64,000 nucleotides of DNA from DASUBN01 sp036000105 (lineage in GTDB: Bacteria > Pseudomonadota > Gammaproteobacteria > Natronospirales > REEB76): assembly GCA_036000105.1 (NCBI GenBank), contig DASYGE010000012.1, positions 248,001-312,000 on the forward strand, given 5' to 3'. The notes beneath the pieces are model-generated. The model was not told the origin of the DNA, ran no database searches, and saw nothing but the letters and a program-made list of their open reading frames with translations. Below are positions 7,950-16,879 of this stretch, piece by piece (positions within the stretch are counted from its first letter, which is position 1; each line of letters begins with the position of its first letter). The position numbers were made by a program, and so were the translations under genes.

Positions 7950-8573
7950 TCAGATCTCGATCAATCCGTCCGAGAGTTCGTCGGCATCGCCCGGCTTCGC
8001 CGGATAATGCTCCGCCATGGCGGCGCCGCACTCGGTGATGGCCGCCACGAAACCTTCCGTGACCGCACCCTTCTGCACCTGGCCCAGGAAAGTGTCCACC
8101 ACTTTCTGCCAGTGCGCTTCGCCCAGCTTCTCGTGGATGCCCTTGTCCGCAACGATCTCCACATAGCGCTCCGCGAGGGACACGAAGAACAGCACGCCGG
8201 AATGCTCGCGGGTGAGATGCACCCCCCGCTCATAGAACTGGGCATGGGCGAGCAGGCTCGCCCGATGGTGCTTCACCGCCCGGGGCACGAGCGCCAAGTG
8301 CAGTCGCGGGATGAGTTCGAATACCAGCGCGAGGCCGATGAACGTGAGGAGCTGCAGCTGATAGATCTGCATGAAGCGCAGGTGCAACGGCAGGAGGAGG
8401 AGCACGCCCGGCACCAGCAGAGCGAGGCCTCCGGCCCAGAGCAGCATAGCGGCGATGTAGTGATCGCTGGAGCGAGCCACGAGCGCCACGAATTCGCCGC
8501 TGGTCTTCTGTTCTGCCGCATGGATGGCGGCGGTGATCTTCTGGCGATCTGCGTCAGTGAATCGGATGTACAT
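7950..8573 (-). CDS. TPM-domain membrane protein
   Basis: A 207-residue protein. The N-terminus has TDADRQKITAAIHAAEQKTSGEFVALVARSSD, the start of a TPM (TLP18.3/Psb32/MOLO-1) domain. Two transmembrane helices are inserted at about 40-60 and 70-90. The rest of the domain continues as RGVHLTREHSGVLFFVSLAERYVEIVADKGI and ending TFLGQVQKGAVTEGFVAAI. This split form regularly partners a second TPM protein and LemA. It is the last gene of the lemA operon here (3 nt after the previous gene). Biochemical role unknown; some TPM proteins have phosphatase activity. Confidence 0.85.
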   Translation of the reverse strand: MYIRFTDADRQKITAAIHAAEQKTSGEFVALVARSSDHYIAAMLLWAGGLALLVPGVLLLLPLHLRFMQIYQLQLLTFIGLALVFELIPRLHLALVPRAVKHHRASLLAHAQFYERGVHLTREHSGVLFFVSLAERYVEIVADKGIHEKLGEAHWQKVVDTFLGQVQKGAVTEGFVAAITECGAAMAEHYPAKPGDADELSDGLIEI

Positions 8574-8576
8574 GGT

Positions 8577-9344
8577 TCACCAACTGCCTGAGGCGCCGCC
8601 GCCCCCAAATGAGCCGCCGCCACCCGAGAAACCGCCGCCGCCTCCGAAGCCGCCACCCCCGAATCCACCGCCGCGGAAACCGCCGGTGAGACCCCAGAGG
8701 CCGATGAGGCCCCAAAGCCCGCTGCGTCGGCCCGGGAAGAAGCCCGCGCTCAACACGCGGATGAGCATGAAGCCCAGGAAGAGCATGAGGAAGAGCGTGG
8801 AGGAATGATCGCGCCGGGTCTGTTGCGGGGTGGCATCGCTGTCGCCACCCAGCACCGCGAGGATGGCGTCCACGCCGTCGCTGATGCCCTGGGCGTAATC
8901 CCCCTGCTTGAACCGGGGCACCATGACGTTGCGGATGATGTCATCGCTCTGGGCATCCGTGAGCGTGCCTTCGAGACCATAGCCCACTTCGATACGCAGC
9001 TGATGCTCGCCTGAATCCACGATGAGGATGGCGCCGGTGTTCTTGCCCTTCTCGCCTATGCCCCATTGGCGACCCAGTTGGTAACCCCACTGCTCGATGG
9101 GATAACCATTCAGGGTGGGCACCGTGACCACGACGAGCTGGTTGCCGCTGCTCTGGTCATAAGCGGCGAGCTTCTGGGTGATGGTGTTATGGGCATCCGC
9201 CGAGAGGAGGCCCGCGCTGTCCACCACCGGGCCCGTGAGGGCCGGGAAGGCGGGCATGCCGGCATCCGCAGCGAAGGCCGTGCCGGAAAAGAAAACCGCC
9301 GCGCTGAAGAGCGCGGCGGACAGGAGGTTGAGTCGGTGGATCAT
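8577..9344 (-). CDS. TPM-domain protein with signal peptide and Gly-rich tail (YgcG type)
   Basis: A 255-residue protein: signal peptide (LLSAALFSAAVFFSGTAFAA), periplasmic TPM domain at about 32-160 (GPVVDSAGLLSADAHNTI, GNQLVVVTVPTLNGYPIEQWG, RQWGIGEKGKNTGAILIV, IEVGYGLEGTLTDAQSDDII), one membrane helix near 185-200, and a C-terminal tail of GGGFGGGGFGGGGG repeats. It follows lemA by 7 nt and precedes the second TPM gene by 3 nt, the usual LemA-TPM-TPM arrangement. Probably an envelope-maintenance complex; no defined reaction. Confidence 0.9.
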   Translation of the reverse strand: MIHRLNLLSAALFSAAVFFSGTAFAADAGMPAFPALTGPVVDSAGLLSADAHNTITQKLAAYDQSSGNQLVVVTVPTLNGYPIEQWGYQLGRQWGIGEKGKNTGAILIVDSGEHQLRIEVGYGLEGTLTDAQSDDIIRNVMVPRFKQGDYAQGISDGVDAILAVLGGDSDATPQQTRRDHSSTLFLMLFLGFMLIRVLSAGFFPGRRSGLWGLIGLWGLTGGFRGGGFGGGGFGGGGGFSGGGGSFGGGGASGSW

Positions 9345-9351
9345 GCGGTGA

Positions 9352-9957
9352 TCAGAACTTCACTTGTGGCACTGCCTGCGATGTCTGGTCGGCTGCGAAG
9401 TTCTGCAGCGGCTGCTTGTCGCCGTAGAACATGGAGCGGTACCAGCGACCCGGGATGGTGGTGAGCTCGGTGTTGTACTGCTGCACCGCCAGGATGTAGT
9501 CGCGGCGTGCCACGGCGATGCGGTTCTCGGTGCCCTCGAGCTGAGACTGCAGGGCGAGGAAGTTCTCATTCGCCTTCAGGTTAGGGTAGTTCTCTGTGAC
9601 CACCATGAGGCGCGAGAGGGCGCCGGACAGCGTGGCCTGGTTCTGCTCGAACTGCTTGAAAGCCTGGGGATTGCTGAGGATGTTGGCCGGGATCTGGGTC
9701 TGGCTGACCCGGGCACGGGCGTCGGTCACCTCGGTGAGCACCTTCTCTTCATGGGTCGCATAGCCCTTCACTGTGGAGACGAGGTTGGGCACGAGGTCCG
9801 CACGGCGCTGGTATTCGTTCTGCACCTGGGCCCAGGCGCCTTGCACCTGCTGATATTGGGTCGGGATGTTATTGATGCCGCAGCCGGCCAGGGCCAGCAT
9901 GAGGGCGGCCATGGCGCCAAAACCGAAGGCGCGGGTGAAGAAACGCTGCATGCTCAT
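9352..9957 (-). CDS. lemA: LemA family lipoprotein
   Basis: A 201-residue protein from ATG 9957 (GGGGAA upstream). It has a lipoprotein signal with lipobox LALAGC, then the LemA helical domain: NNIPTQYQQVQGAWAQVQNEYQRRADLVPNLV, LTEVTDARARV, NLKANENFLALQSQLEGTENRIAVARRDY, YNTELTTIPGRW. LemA proteins usually carry an N-terminal membrane helix; the cysteine here suggests lipid anchoring. First gene of the lemA-TPM-TPM operon. A frame extending to 9996 adds 13 residues without a better start. Confidence 0.93.
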   Translation of the reverse strand: MSMQRFFTRAFGFGAMAALMLALAGCGINNIPTQYQQVQGAWAQVQNEYQRRADLVPNLVSTVKGYATHEEKVLTEVTDARARVSQTQIPANILSNPQAFKQFEQNQATLSGALSRLMVVTENYPNLKANENFLALQSQLEGTENRIAVARRDYILAVQQYNTELTTIPGRWYRSMFYGDKQPLQNFAADQTSQAVPQVKF

Positions 9958-10046
9958 GGTGCTGTTCCCCGTTGTATGAGGCCTGGACCCCGTCAATCAT
10001 AACGCGCCCGCGGGACGCGGCGCCCTGCTTGCATGCCGATTGGAAC

Positions 10047-10199
10047 TTCAAATACTACACATCCTATGTAGTATTTGAATCGCCGGGGTTGGAGTCAATC
10101 CAACCCCGGCTCCGCCGCGCCAGCGCGGCGTGCGGCCCGTCCCTGGGCCGCTTTACTGAGCTGGCGAAAATATGCGCCATTTGGTCGCCAACTCAGTAA
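10047..10199. repeat. hairpin-mosaic repeat, five adjacent hairpins
   Basis: Hairpins in order: TTCAAATACTACA/TGTAGTATTTGAA with loop CATCCTA (10047-10079); GCCGGGGTTGGA/TCCAACCCCGGC with loop gtcaa (10082-10110); CGCCGCGC-CA-GCGCGGCG (10113-10130); GCGGCCC-GTCCCT-GGGCCGC (10132-10151); TTACTGAG/CTCAGTAA extended by TGGCGA/TCGCCA and AAAT/ATTT (10153-10199). Hairpins 2-4 match the order and apices of the element at 5997-6080. It lies in the region between divergent lemA and the alpha/beta hydrolase gene, so transcription of both would start near it. Confidence 0.75.
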
Positions 10200-10254
10200 T
10201 ATGGTCCGGGACGACGACTTTCAAGCCACAGGGCTGTCATCTTGAAGGAGCAGC

Positions 10255-11763
10255 ATGGCCCGCCAGAAACGCATCGTGATCCTGGTGCACGGCTGGAGCG
10301 TGCGGAATACCGACAGCTACGGCGGCCTGCCGGAGCGCTTGAAGCGCGAAGCCAAGCGCAGCCCGGAGCTGGACCTGGACGTGCGCCAGATATGGCTGTC
10401 CGAGTACATAAGTTTCCACAACGAAGTCACCCTGCCGGACATCGCCCGGGCCTTCCAGGCGGCCCTGGAACACGAACTGGGTGACGCCCTCGCCCGCGGC
10501 CAGCGTTTCGCCTGCATCACCCATTCCACCGGCGGCCCGGTGATCCGTGCCTGGCTGCAGCAGTACTACCTCGCCAGGGGCATGCTCGAGACGCCCTTGA
10601 GTCATCTCATCATGCTGGCGCCGGCTAACTTCGGTTCGGCCCTGGTGCAGCTCGGTCTCTCCAAGCTCTCCCGCCTGCGCAGCGCCTGGTTCGACGGCGT
10701 GGAAGTGGGCACCGGCGTGCTTGACTGGCTGGAACTCGGCAGCGCCCCGAGCACGGCCCTCAACCTGCAATGGCTGGAACAGGGCGTGCAGTTCATCGGC
10801 AGTGCCGGCGTGTTCCCCTTCGTGCTCACGGGTCAATCCCACGATCCGGCGCTCTACGATTTCGTGAACAGCTACACCGGCGAGACCGGCTCCGACGGCG
10901 CGGTACGGGTGTCCGCCGCCAACCTGAACTTCACCCATATAAGGCTGGAGCAGCAGGCGGCGATGCCGGACAAGAAATCGCGCTTAGGCTTCAGCGCGCC
11001 ACAGCTCGTGGCCGACAAACCCGAGGTCTCGCCTGCGGTGCCTTTCGCGGTGCTACCGGGGCTGTGCCATTCGGATGTGCGTATGGGCATCATGCGCAGC
11101 GTGCCACCCAAGGATCAGCCGCATCCCACCATCAGCGCCATCCTGCAATGCCTCGCGGTCAAGGATATGCCGGGCTATGCGCAGCTGTTCGACGCCTTCA
11201 GTGCCCTCACCGCCGAGACCCAGGCCCGGGAGCAGGTGGAGGACCGCAGCGGCTTCATGGCTTTCGAACATCAGGCGATCCACGATCCCTGCTGCATGCT
11301 CCAGTTCCGGGTGCGAGATGACCAGGGCAACGCCATCAAGGATTTCGATGTGGTGCTGACGGCGGGCCCCGCCGGTAACCCCAACCACATCCCACCCGGG
11401 TTCTTCATAGACCGGCAGCGCAACCACCTGGATCCAGGCAGCATCACTTATTACATCAACCACGCGCGCATGACCGGTGCGCCGCCGGTCATATATAAGG
11501 GGAAGGAACTGCGCGCGGCTCTGAAGCCCTGCACCAGCCTGGGGCTGCGGGTCATCCCCTTCCCCCAGGATGGCTTCGTGCTCTATCAGCCGGCAGTGCT
11601 GGCCGCTACGCCTGAGAACCTCGCGAACTTCATCAAGCCGAACCAGACGACGTTGGTGGACGTGGTGCTGCGGCGCTTCGTACGGGAGGGCGTGTACCGC
11701 CTCACCCGGGACGCCTCGCCGGAGGATTTCACCAAGCAGCCGCCGGGCATGCCGGTGGAATGA
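10255..11763 (+). CDS. alpha/beta-hydrolase, putative lipase/phospholipase
   Basis: A 502-residue protein. IVILVHGWSVRNTDSYGGL gives the oxyanion-hole HGW motif. The nucleophile elbow is THSTGGP with Ser91. Asp214 in GSDGAVRVS and His272 in LPGLCHSDVRMGIMRS complete a plausible triad. Residues about 330-502 form a second, beta-rich domain (MLQFRVRDDQGNAIKDFDVVLT, TTLVDVVLRRFVREGVYRLT) that may bind membrane or carbohydrate. There is no signal peptide. HSTGG-type hydrolases with such tails include lipases and some type VI effectors, but no secretion gene is nearby. The start has GGAG 8 nt upstream. Confidence 0.82.
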   Translation: MARQKRIVILVHGWSVRNTDSYGGLPERLKREAKRSPELDLDVRQIWLSEYISFHNEVTLPDIARAFQAALEHELGDALARGQRFACITHSTGGPVIRAWLQQYYLARGMLETPLSHLIMLAPANFGSALVQLGLSKLSRLRSAWFDGVEVGTGVLDWLELGSAPSTALNLQWLEQGVQFIGSAGVFPFVLTGQSHDPALYDFVNSYTGETGSDGAVRVSAANLNFTHIRLEQQAAMPDKKSRLGFSAPQLVADKPEVSPAVPFAVLPGLCHSDVRMGIMRSVPPKDQPHPTISAILQCLAVKDMPGYAQLFDAFSALTAETQAREQVEDRSGFMAFEHQAIHDPCCMLQFRVRDDQGNAIKDFDVVLTAGPAGNPNHIPPGFFIDRQRNHLDPGSITYYINHARMTGAPPVIYKGKELRAALKPCTSLGLRVIPFPQDGFVLYQPAVLAATPENLANFIKPNQTTLVDVVLRRFVREGVYRLTRDASPEDFTKQPPGMPVE

Positions 11764-11766
11764 GCC

Positions 11767-12228
11767 TCAAGCCTGCTTCGTCGCCGGACGTTTCAGCAGC
11801 GGCAGCAGCGCGGCATAGATGAGGAAGCCACACAGGCTTCCCAGGATCAACCAGGCCACGAGGCCATGCAGTGTGTAGCCCCACAAGTCCACGATGGCCT
11901 TCCACAGGCCGCTGTCTATCTTGTGCTTGATGTCCGCGAGGGAAAACGGCAGCGGCGGCTGCCGGAACAGCCACTGGCCTGCCTGCACGAAGGGGATGAG
12001 CAGCAAGAACTGCAGCGGATAGACGATGTAGTTGATGAGCTGGATGAGCGGCAGGTTCAAGCCGAGGACGAGCGCCACCACCGCACAGAGGGTGGTGGTG
12101 GCACCGATCAAGGGCATGACTCCCAGCACCACGCCCAAAGCCACCGTGAGCGCGATCTTGTGGGGCGTGATGCCCTGGCTTAGCAGCCCCAGTATGAGCC
12201 GCGTCAGCTTGTTGTCCCTGAAGCTCAT
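11767..12228 (-). CDS. DUF2062 membrane protein
   Basis: A 153-residue membrane protein. The segment LLSQGITPHKIALTVALGVVLGVMPLIGATT followed by PLIQLINYIVYPLQFLLLIPFVQAG is the DUF2062 signature. The chosen ATG at 12228 overlaps the stop of the upstream gene (ATGA), implying translational coupling; a longer frame from 12255 is less likely. Function unknown. Its 3' end is convergent with the hydrolase gene with 3 nt between stops and no terminator. Confidence 0.85.
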   Translation of the reverse strand: MSFRDNKLTRLILGLLSQGITPHKIALTVALGVVLGVMPLIGATTTLCAVVALVLGLNLPLIQLINYIVYPLQFLLLIPFVQAGQWLFRQPPLPFSLADIKHKIDSGLWKAIVDLWGYTLHGLVAWLILGSLCGFLIYAALLPLLKRPATKQA

Positions 12229-12560
12229 GCAGCGCGCCGCTGCAAGATGTTCCACAGGGGCTCATCGGGTTTCAGCTTGAAGAGTTCCCGCAGGGCGTAG
12301 GCCGACATGGCCATGTTGCCCAAGCCCATGATGAGGACGAACCATAGGGCCTGGGACCACAGCGCCCGCTCCTTGTAAGCCACCCATATATAGAAAGTCA
12401 GGAAGCCGCAGTAGGCGTCGTACAGCGTGGCCACCGCCCAGGGGTTGATGCTGAACAAGGGGAATGAATCCAGGATGTTCATGGCCAACGCAGCGCGGAC
12501 GTTGGCCGCGACCATCACCACGAAGACGGTGATGAAGATGAGTTTCAGCAGCAAGCGCAT
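12225..12560 (-). CDS. DUF1475-like membrane protein
   Basis: A 111-residue protein with an N-terminal membrane helix (LLKLIFITVFVVMVAANVRAAL), then WAVATLYDAYCGFLTFYIWVAYKE, ALWFVLIMGLGNMAMSAYALREL and a short polar tail ending LWNILQRRAA. The pattern matches DUF1475 proteins of Xanthomonadales and relatives. It is coupled to the DUF2062 gene by a 4 nt overlap, so the two probably act or assemble together. No catalytic motif is visible. Confidence 0.72.
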   Translation of the reverse strand: MRLLLKLIFITVFVVMVAANVRAALAMNILDSFPLFSINPWAVATLYDAYCGFLTFYIWVAYKERALWSQALWFVLIMGLGNMAMSAYALRELFKLKPDEPLWNILQRRAA

Positions 12561-12686
12561 GATTGCTTCCCCCTCGCTTATGTAATGCCCGATGCCTTAC
12601 TGATACGCAGAAAACCCCGCCGCAGATTCACAAAACGATTCGCGATTTCGCCGAATTTAATTCGTGGCTCATTCTGTCAAAACCGC

Positions 12687-12715
12687 CTGTCAATGCTTCC
12701 CTGGTCAACTATAGT
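12687..12715 (+). promoter_or_regulatory. candidate sigma70 promoter for the secreted peptidase-like gene
   Basis: CTGTCA (12687-12692), a 17-bp spacer and TATAGT (12710-12715) give a fair sigma70 match. Transcription from here would give a leader of about 255 nt before the ATG at 12979. Confidence 0.45.
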
Positions 12716-12721
12716 CAATCG

Positions 12722-12978
12722 CTGTGGTCGGCGCTTTCCTAGGGGAATAGGGAGGTGCCCGGTGAGAAAAGGATTTTGCCCGGGTTCACCGGCCACTTAC
12801 GTCATGGCTTTGCACGCGCGCCGTGGTCTCAAGCGACACGGCCGCACGGAGATCATATGTCACCCATCCCGGGCGGCACTCCGCGCGGAGTCTTTTTACA
12901 CATGTACCTTGCGTGCGGTCCGCGCATCAAACCGCGGGACGACGCGTACAGGACGCTACACCACAACTTGGGGGTCTT
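12722..12978 (+). promoter_or_regulatory. structured 5' leader with terminator-like hairpin
   Basis: This 418-nt gap (12561-12978) contains no credible gene. Stems seen: CCGGTGA (12759-12765) with TCACCGG (12786-12792), enclosing AAAA-GGA-TTTT; GCCGTG with CACGGC around 12810-12842; and ACTCC-GCGC-GGAGT (12878-12891) followed by CTTTTTA. The last is a short intrinsic-terminator-like hairpin lying inside the leader, 80 nt before the start codon, so attenuation is possible. I could not match it to a known riboswitch; c-di-GMP GEMM motifs were looked for and not found. Confidence 0.4.
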
Positions 12979-15030
12979 ATGAAGTCTCTTTTGTCGAAAA
13001 CGGCCATAGCCGCGGCTGTGCTGGGCCTTACGCTTGGCACCGCCTTGGCGAACGACCATACGAAAAGTAAGGTCGACTACAGCGGCAATCAGGTCCGTAA
13101 CCCGTATTCACCTGCATACGGGCACCCTTACCGCCACGGCGTGATCCCGCACCGTGCGGTGCACGAGAAGATGAAGCAGTGGGAAAAGGCTAACGCGACA
13201 AAGGCGGCAGCCACCGGTACAGAGACGTTGAGCTATGGAGGCGGCACGAACAGCAGCAACCAGGGCAACGTCGGCGTGGTGAGCAGCAAGGTCAAGGTCT
13301 ATCTGGTGTTCTACGGCAGCCAATGGGGCACCCAAGGCACAGACTCCAACGGTAACGCGACTTTCTCGGGTGATCCGGACGGCGGTGCGCCGGTCGCGCA
13401 GATGATGTTCAAGGGCATCGGCACTGGCAGCGAACTGTGGTCTGCCGATCTCACCCAGTGGTGCGACGGTCCCAACGTCTCCTCCGGGGCGGTGAGTTGC
13501 CCTTCGAACGCCAGTTTCGTGCCTTACCAGTCGGGCGGCGTGCTCTCCGGCGTCTGGGAAGACAACACCGTGTCCTCGCCGGCAACGGCGAGCGGCCATC
13601 AGCTGGCATTGGAAGCGATCAAGGCCGCCCAGCACTTCGGCAATACCACGGCGGCGTCCAACCGCTATGCGTATTACGTGATCCTGTCGCCACACGGCAC
13701 CAACCCCGATAACTATCAGGGTCAGTACTGCGCATGGCACGACTGGAACGGCGACACCACGCTCACCGGTGGTTCAGCCACTTCCTCGGTCGGCGACCTG
13801 GCCTTCAGCAACCAGCCCTACAACATGGATTCCGGCGCCGGTTGCGGCGTGGGCTTCGTGAATAGCCCCGGCACCCTGGATGGCTGGACCATGACGCTCG
13901 GCCACGAGTGGCATGAGACCATGTCCGATCAGTTCCCGGCCGGCGGCTGGACCAACCAGACCGGTTCATCCTTCAACGGCCAGGAGAACTCCGACGAGTG
14001 CGCCTGGATCGCTGCGGGTTCCGCCGGCGGTGCCGCCAACATCATCATGGGCACCGGCACGTTCACTGAGCAGGCCAGTTGGTCCAACGACACCAACAAC
14101 TGCGCTATCTCGCATGCGATCGTCGGCGGGGGCGGCGGCAATGCCACGCCTACGGCGACCAACGGTTCGGTGAGCACTGCCGAGAACACGGCTGTGAACG
14201 GCAGCTTGTCGGCCTCGGATACGGACGGCGATAGCTTGAGCTTCGCAGTGGTGGCGAACCCGGCCCACGGCACGGTGACCATCAACAACTTGTCCACCGG
14301 CGCCTTCACCTACACGCCCGCCACCAACTACACGGGCAGTGATTCGTTCACGTTCAAGGCGACCGACAGCGCCGGTAACGCGTCGAACACCGCCACCGAG
14401 AGTGTGACGGTGACCTCGACGGTGAACGCCACACCGACAGCCAACAACGACTCGGTGAGCACCAACCAGAACACTGCAGTGAACGGCACGCTGTCCGCGT
14501 CCGACACTGACGGTGATGCGTTGAGCTTCGCGGTGGTGACGAACCCGGCCCACGGCACGGTGACCATCAACAACCTGTCCACTGGCGCCTTCACCTACAC
14601 GCCGGCCACAGGCTATTCGGGCAGTGATTCCTTCACGTTCCACGCGACCGACAGCGCCGGCAACGTGTCGAACACCGCCACCGAGAGTGTCACGGTGAAC
14701 CCGGTGAGCACCGGCGGATGCCCGACCGGTTACACCAAGTACACCGGTAACATCACGCAGGGCAATGACGTGTACGAGCCGAACAACACCTACTATCACA
14801 CCAGTGTGACCGGGGTGAATTCCGGCCTGCTGAGTGGCCCGTCAGGTACGGACTATGACCTGTACCTGTACAAGTGGAACTCCCGCTCGGGCTGGCAGGT
14901 GGTGGGCGCGTCCACGGGCAGCACGTCCAGCGAGACCATCAACTACAACGGTACGAGCGGCTACTACGAGTGGGATATCTACGCCTACTCCGGCAGCGGC
15001 AGCTTCCAGCTCTGCTTGAAGCACCCGTAA
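12979..15030 (+). CDS. secreted peptidase-like protein with tandem cadherin-like repeats and PPC-like domain
   Basis: A 683-residue protein from ATG 12979 (GGGGG 5 nt upstream). Signal peptide SLLSKTAIAAAVLGLTLGTALA, then a propeptide-like region to about residue 80. The putative catalytic part (about 90-385) has KVYLVFYGSQWG, YAYYVILSPHGTNPD, GWTMTLGHEWHETMSDQFPAGG and a late ECAWIAAG...WSNDTNNC segment. The H-E...E/H plus downstream E and D resemble metal-binding residues, but HEWHE is not a canonical HExxH. Residues 388-577 are two 95-residue cadherin/VCBS-like repeats. The C-terminus (from GGCPTGYTKYTG) resembles bacterial pre-peptidase C-terminal domains. Frame extensions upstream of 12979 lack a signal peptide and are rejected. 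A terminator follows. Confidence 0.75.
   Translation: MKSLLSKTAIAAAVLGLTLGTALANDHTKSKVDYSGNQVRNPYSPAYGHPYRHGVIPHRAVHEKMKQWEKANATKAAATGTETLSYGGGTNSSNQGNVGVVSSKVKVYLVFYGSQWGTQGTDSNGNATFSGDPDGGAPVAQMMFKGIGTGSELWSADLTQWCDGPNVSSGAVSCPSNASFVPYQSGGVLSGVWEDNTVSSPATASGHQLALEAIKAAQHFGNTTAASNRYAYYVILSPHGTNPDNYQGQYCAWHDWNGDTTLTGGSATSSVGDLAFSNQPYNMDSGAGCGVGFVNSPGTLDGWTMTLGHEWHETMSDQFPAGGWTNQTGSSFNGQENSDECAWIAAGSAGGAANIIMGTGTFTEQASWSNDTNNCAISHAIVGGGGGNATPTATNGSVSTAENTAVNGSLSASDTDGDSLSFAVVANPAHGTVTINNLSTGAFTYTPATNYTGSDSFTFKATDSAGNASNTATESVTVTSTVNATPTANNDSVSTNQNTAVNGTLSASDTDGDALSFAVVTNPAHGTVTINNLSTGAFTYTPATGYSGSDSFTFHATDSAGNVSNTATESVTVNPVSTGGCPTGYTKYTGNITQGNDVYEPNNTYYHTSVTGVNSGLLSGPSGTDYDLYLYKWNSRSGWQVVGASTGSTSSETINYNGTSGYYEWDIYAYSGSGSFQLCLKHP
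14140..14709 (+). repeat. tandem 285-bp intragenic repeat (two units)
   Basis: Units start at 14140 (NATPTATNGSVST) and 14425 (NATPTANNDSVST), exactly 285 bp or 95 codons apart. Long stretches are identical in DNA, for example around AACCCGGCCCACGGCACGG and the following ACCATCAACAAC. The units encode ASDTDGD...SFAVV...NPAHGTVTINNLSTGAFTYTPA...SDSFTF domains. Such identity suggests recent duplication or gene conversion and could let the repeat number vary between strains. Confidence 0.9.
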
Positions 15031-15063
15031 CCGGCAAGACCTTAGGATCTCCTTGTTGATCCA

Positions 15064-15091
15064 GGCCCGCGGTGGTTACCCACCGCGGGCC
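15064..15091 (+). terminator. rho-independent terminator after the peptidase-like gene
   Basis: 12-bp perfect stem GGCCCGCGGTGG / CCACCGCGGGCC, TTAC loop, followed by TTCTTATT. Confidence 0.88.
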
Positions 15092-15172
15092 TTCTTATTA
15101 GTCCAGGTTCAGCGTGCTATCATCTTATCCCTTCGCGAACCCGCCATCCCGCATTGCTATCCATAGATCGGC

Positions 15173-16086
<914 letters not shown>

Positions 16087-16087
<1 letters not shown>

Positions 16088-16869
16088 TGCGCACCAACCG
16101 TTTCAGCGAGAACCTCATCGGCTTCAATACCATCGTGGTGCGGGAGTTCCGCCGCGTGCTGCGCATCTGGGTGCAGACCCTGGTGCCGCCGGCCATCACG
16201 GCCACCCTCTACTTCATCATCTTCGGCAGGCTCATCGGTGGGCGCGTAGGCACCATGGACGGATACGACTACATCTCCTACATCGCTCCGGGTCTCATCA
16301 TGATGCAGGTCATCACCAACGCCTACACCAACGTGGTGTCCTCGTTCTTCGGCGCCAAGTTCGGCCGGCATATAGAGGAACTCATGGTCTCGCCGCTGCC
16401 CAACAGTTACATCATCATGGGCTATGTGGCAGGCGGCGTGCTGCGCGGCCTCCTGGTAGGTGCGCTGGTGACGGTGGTGGCGCTGTTCTTCACCAACCTG
16501 CACGTGGTGCACCCGCTCATCACCCTCTCGGTGGTGGTGCTCACGTCCATCGTGTTCGCCCTGGGCGGGCTCATCAACGCGGTATTCGCCAAGAAGTTCG
16601 ACGATGTGACCATCATCCCGACCTTCGTGCTCACCCCGCTCACCTATCTCGGCGGCGTGTTCTATTCCATACACATGCTGCCCCAGAGCCTGCAGACGAT
16701 ATCCCTGGGCAACCCCATCCTCTATATGGTGAACGCCTTCCGCTACGGCATCCTAGGCAAGTCGGATATAGACATCTATACCGCCTACACCATCATCCTG
16801 CTGTTCCTGGTGGCGCTGTATTCCTTCAGTCTGTATCTCATGAATAAAGGCGTGGGGATGCGGACTTAA
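16087..16869 (+). CDS. ABC-2 type transporter permease (YadH-like)
   Basis: A 260-residue integral membrane protein with about six membrane helices. The ABC-2 signature appears in the C-terminal half (TFVLTPLTYLGGVFYSIHMLPQ, SLGNPILYMVNAFRYGILG). The N-terminus has FNTIVVREFRRVLRIWVQTLVPP, the amphipathic helix typical of these permeases. Translationally coupled to the upstream ATPase. Expected to dimerise with two ATPases for export of an unidentified compound. Ends 10 nt before the convergent next gene. Confidence 0.92.
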
Positions 16870-16879
16870 AAGCCGCTGC

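Noticed and set aside
12722..12978. c-di-GMP (GEMM) riboswitch in the leader
   Set aside because: Checked for the GEMM core and its GAAA/receptor arrangement; the stems present do not fit.
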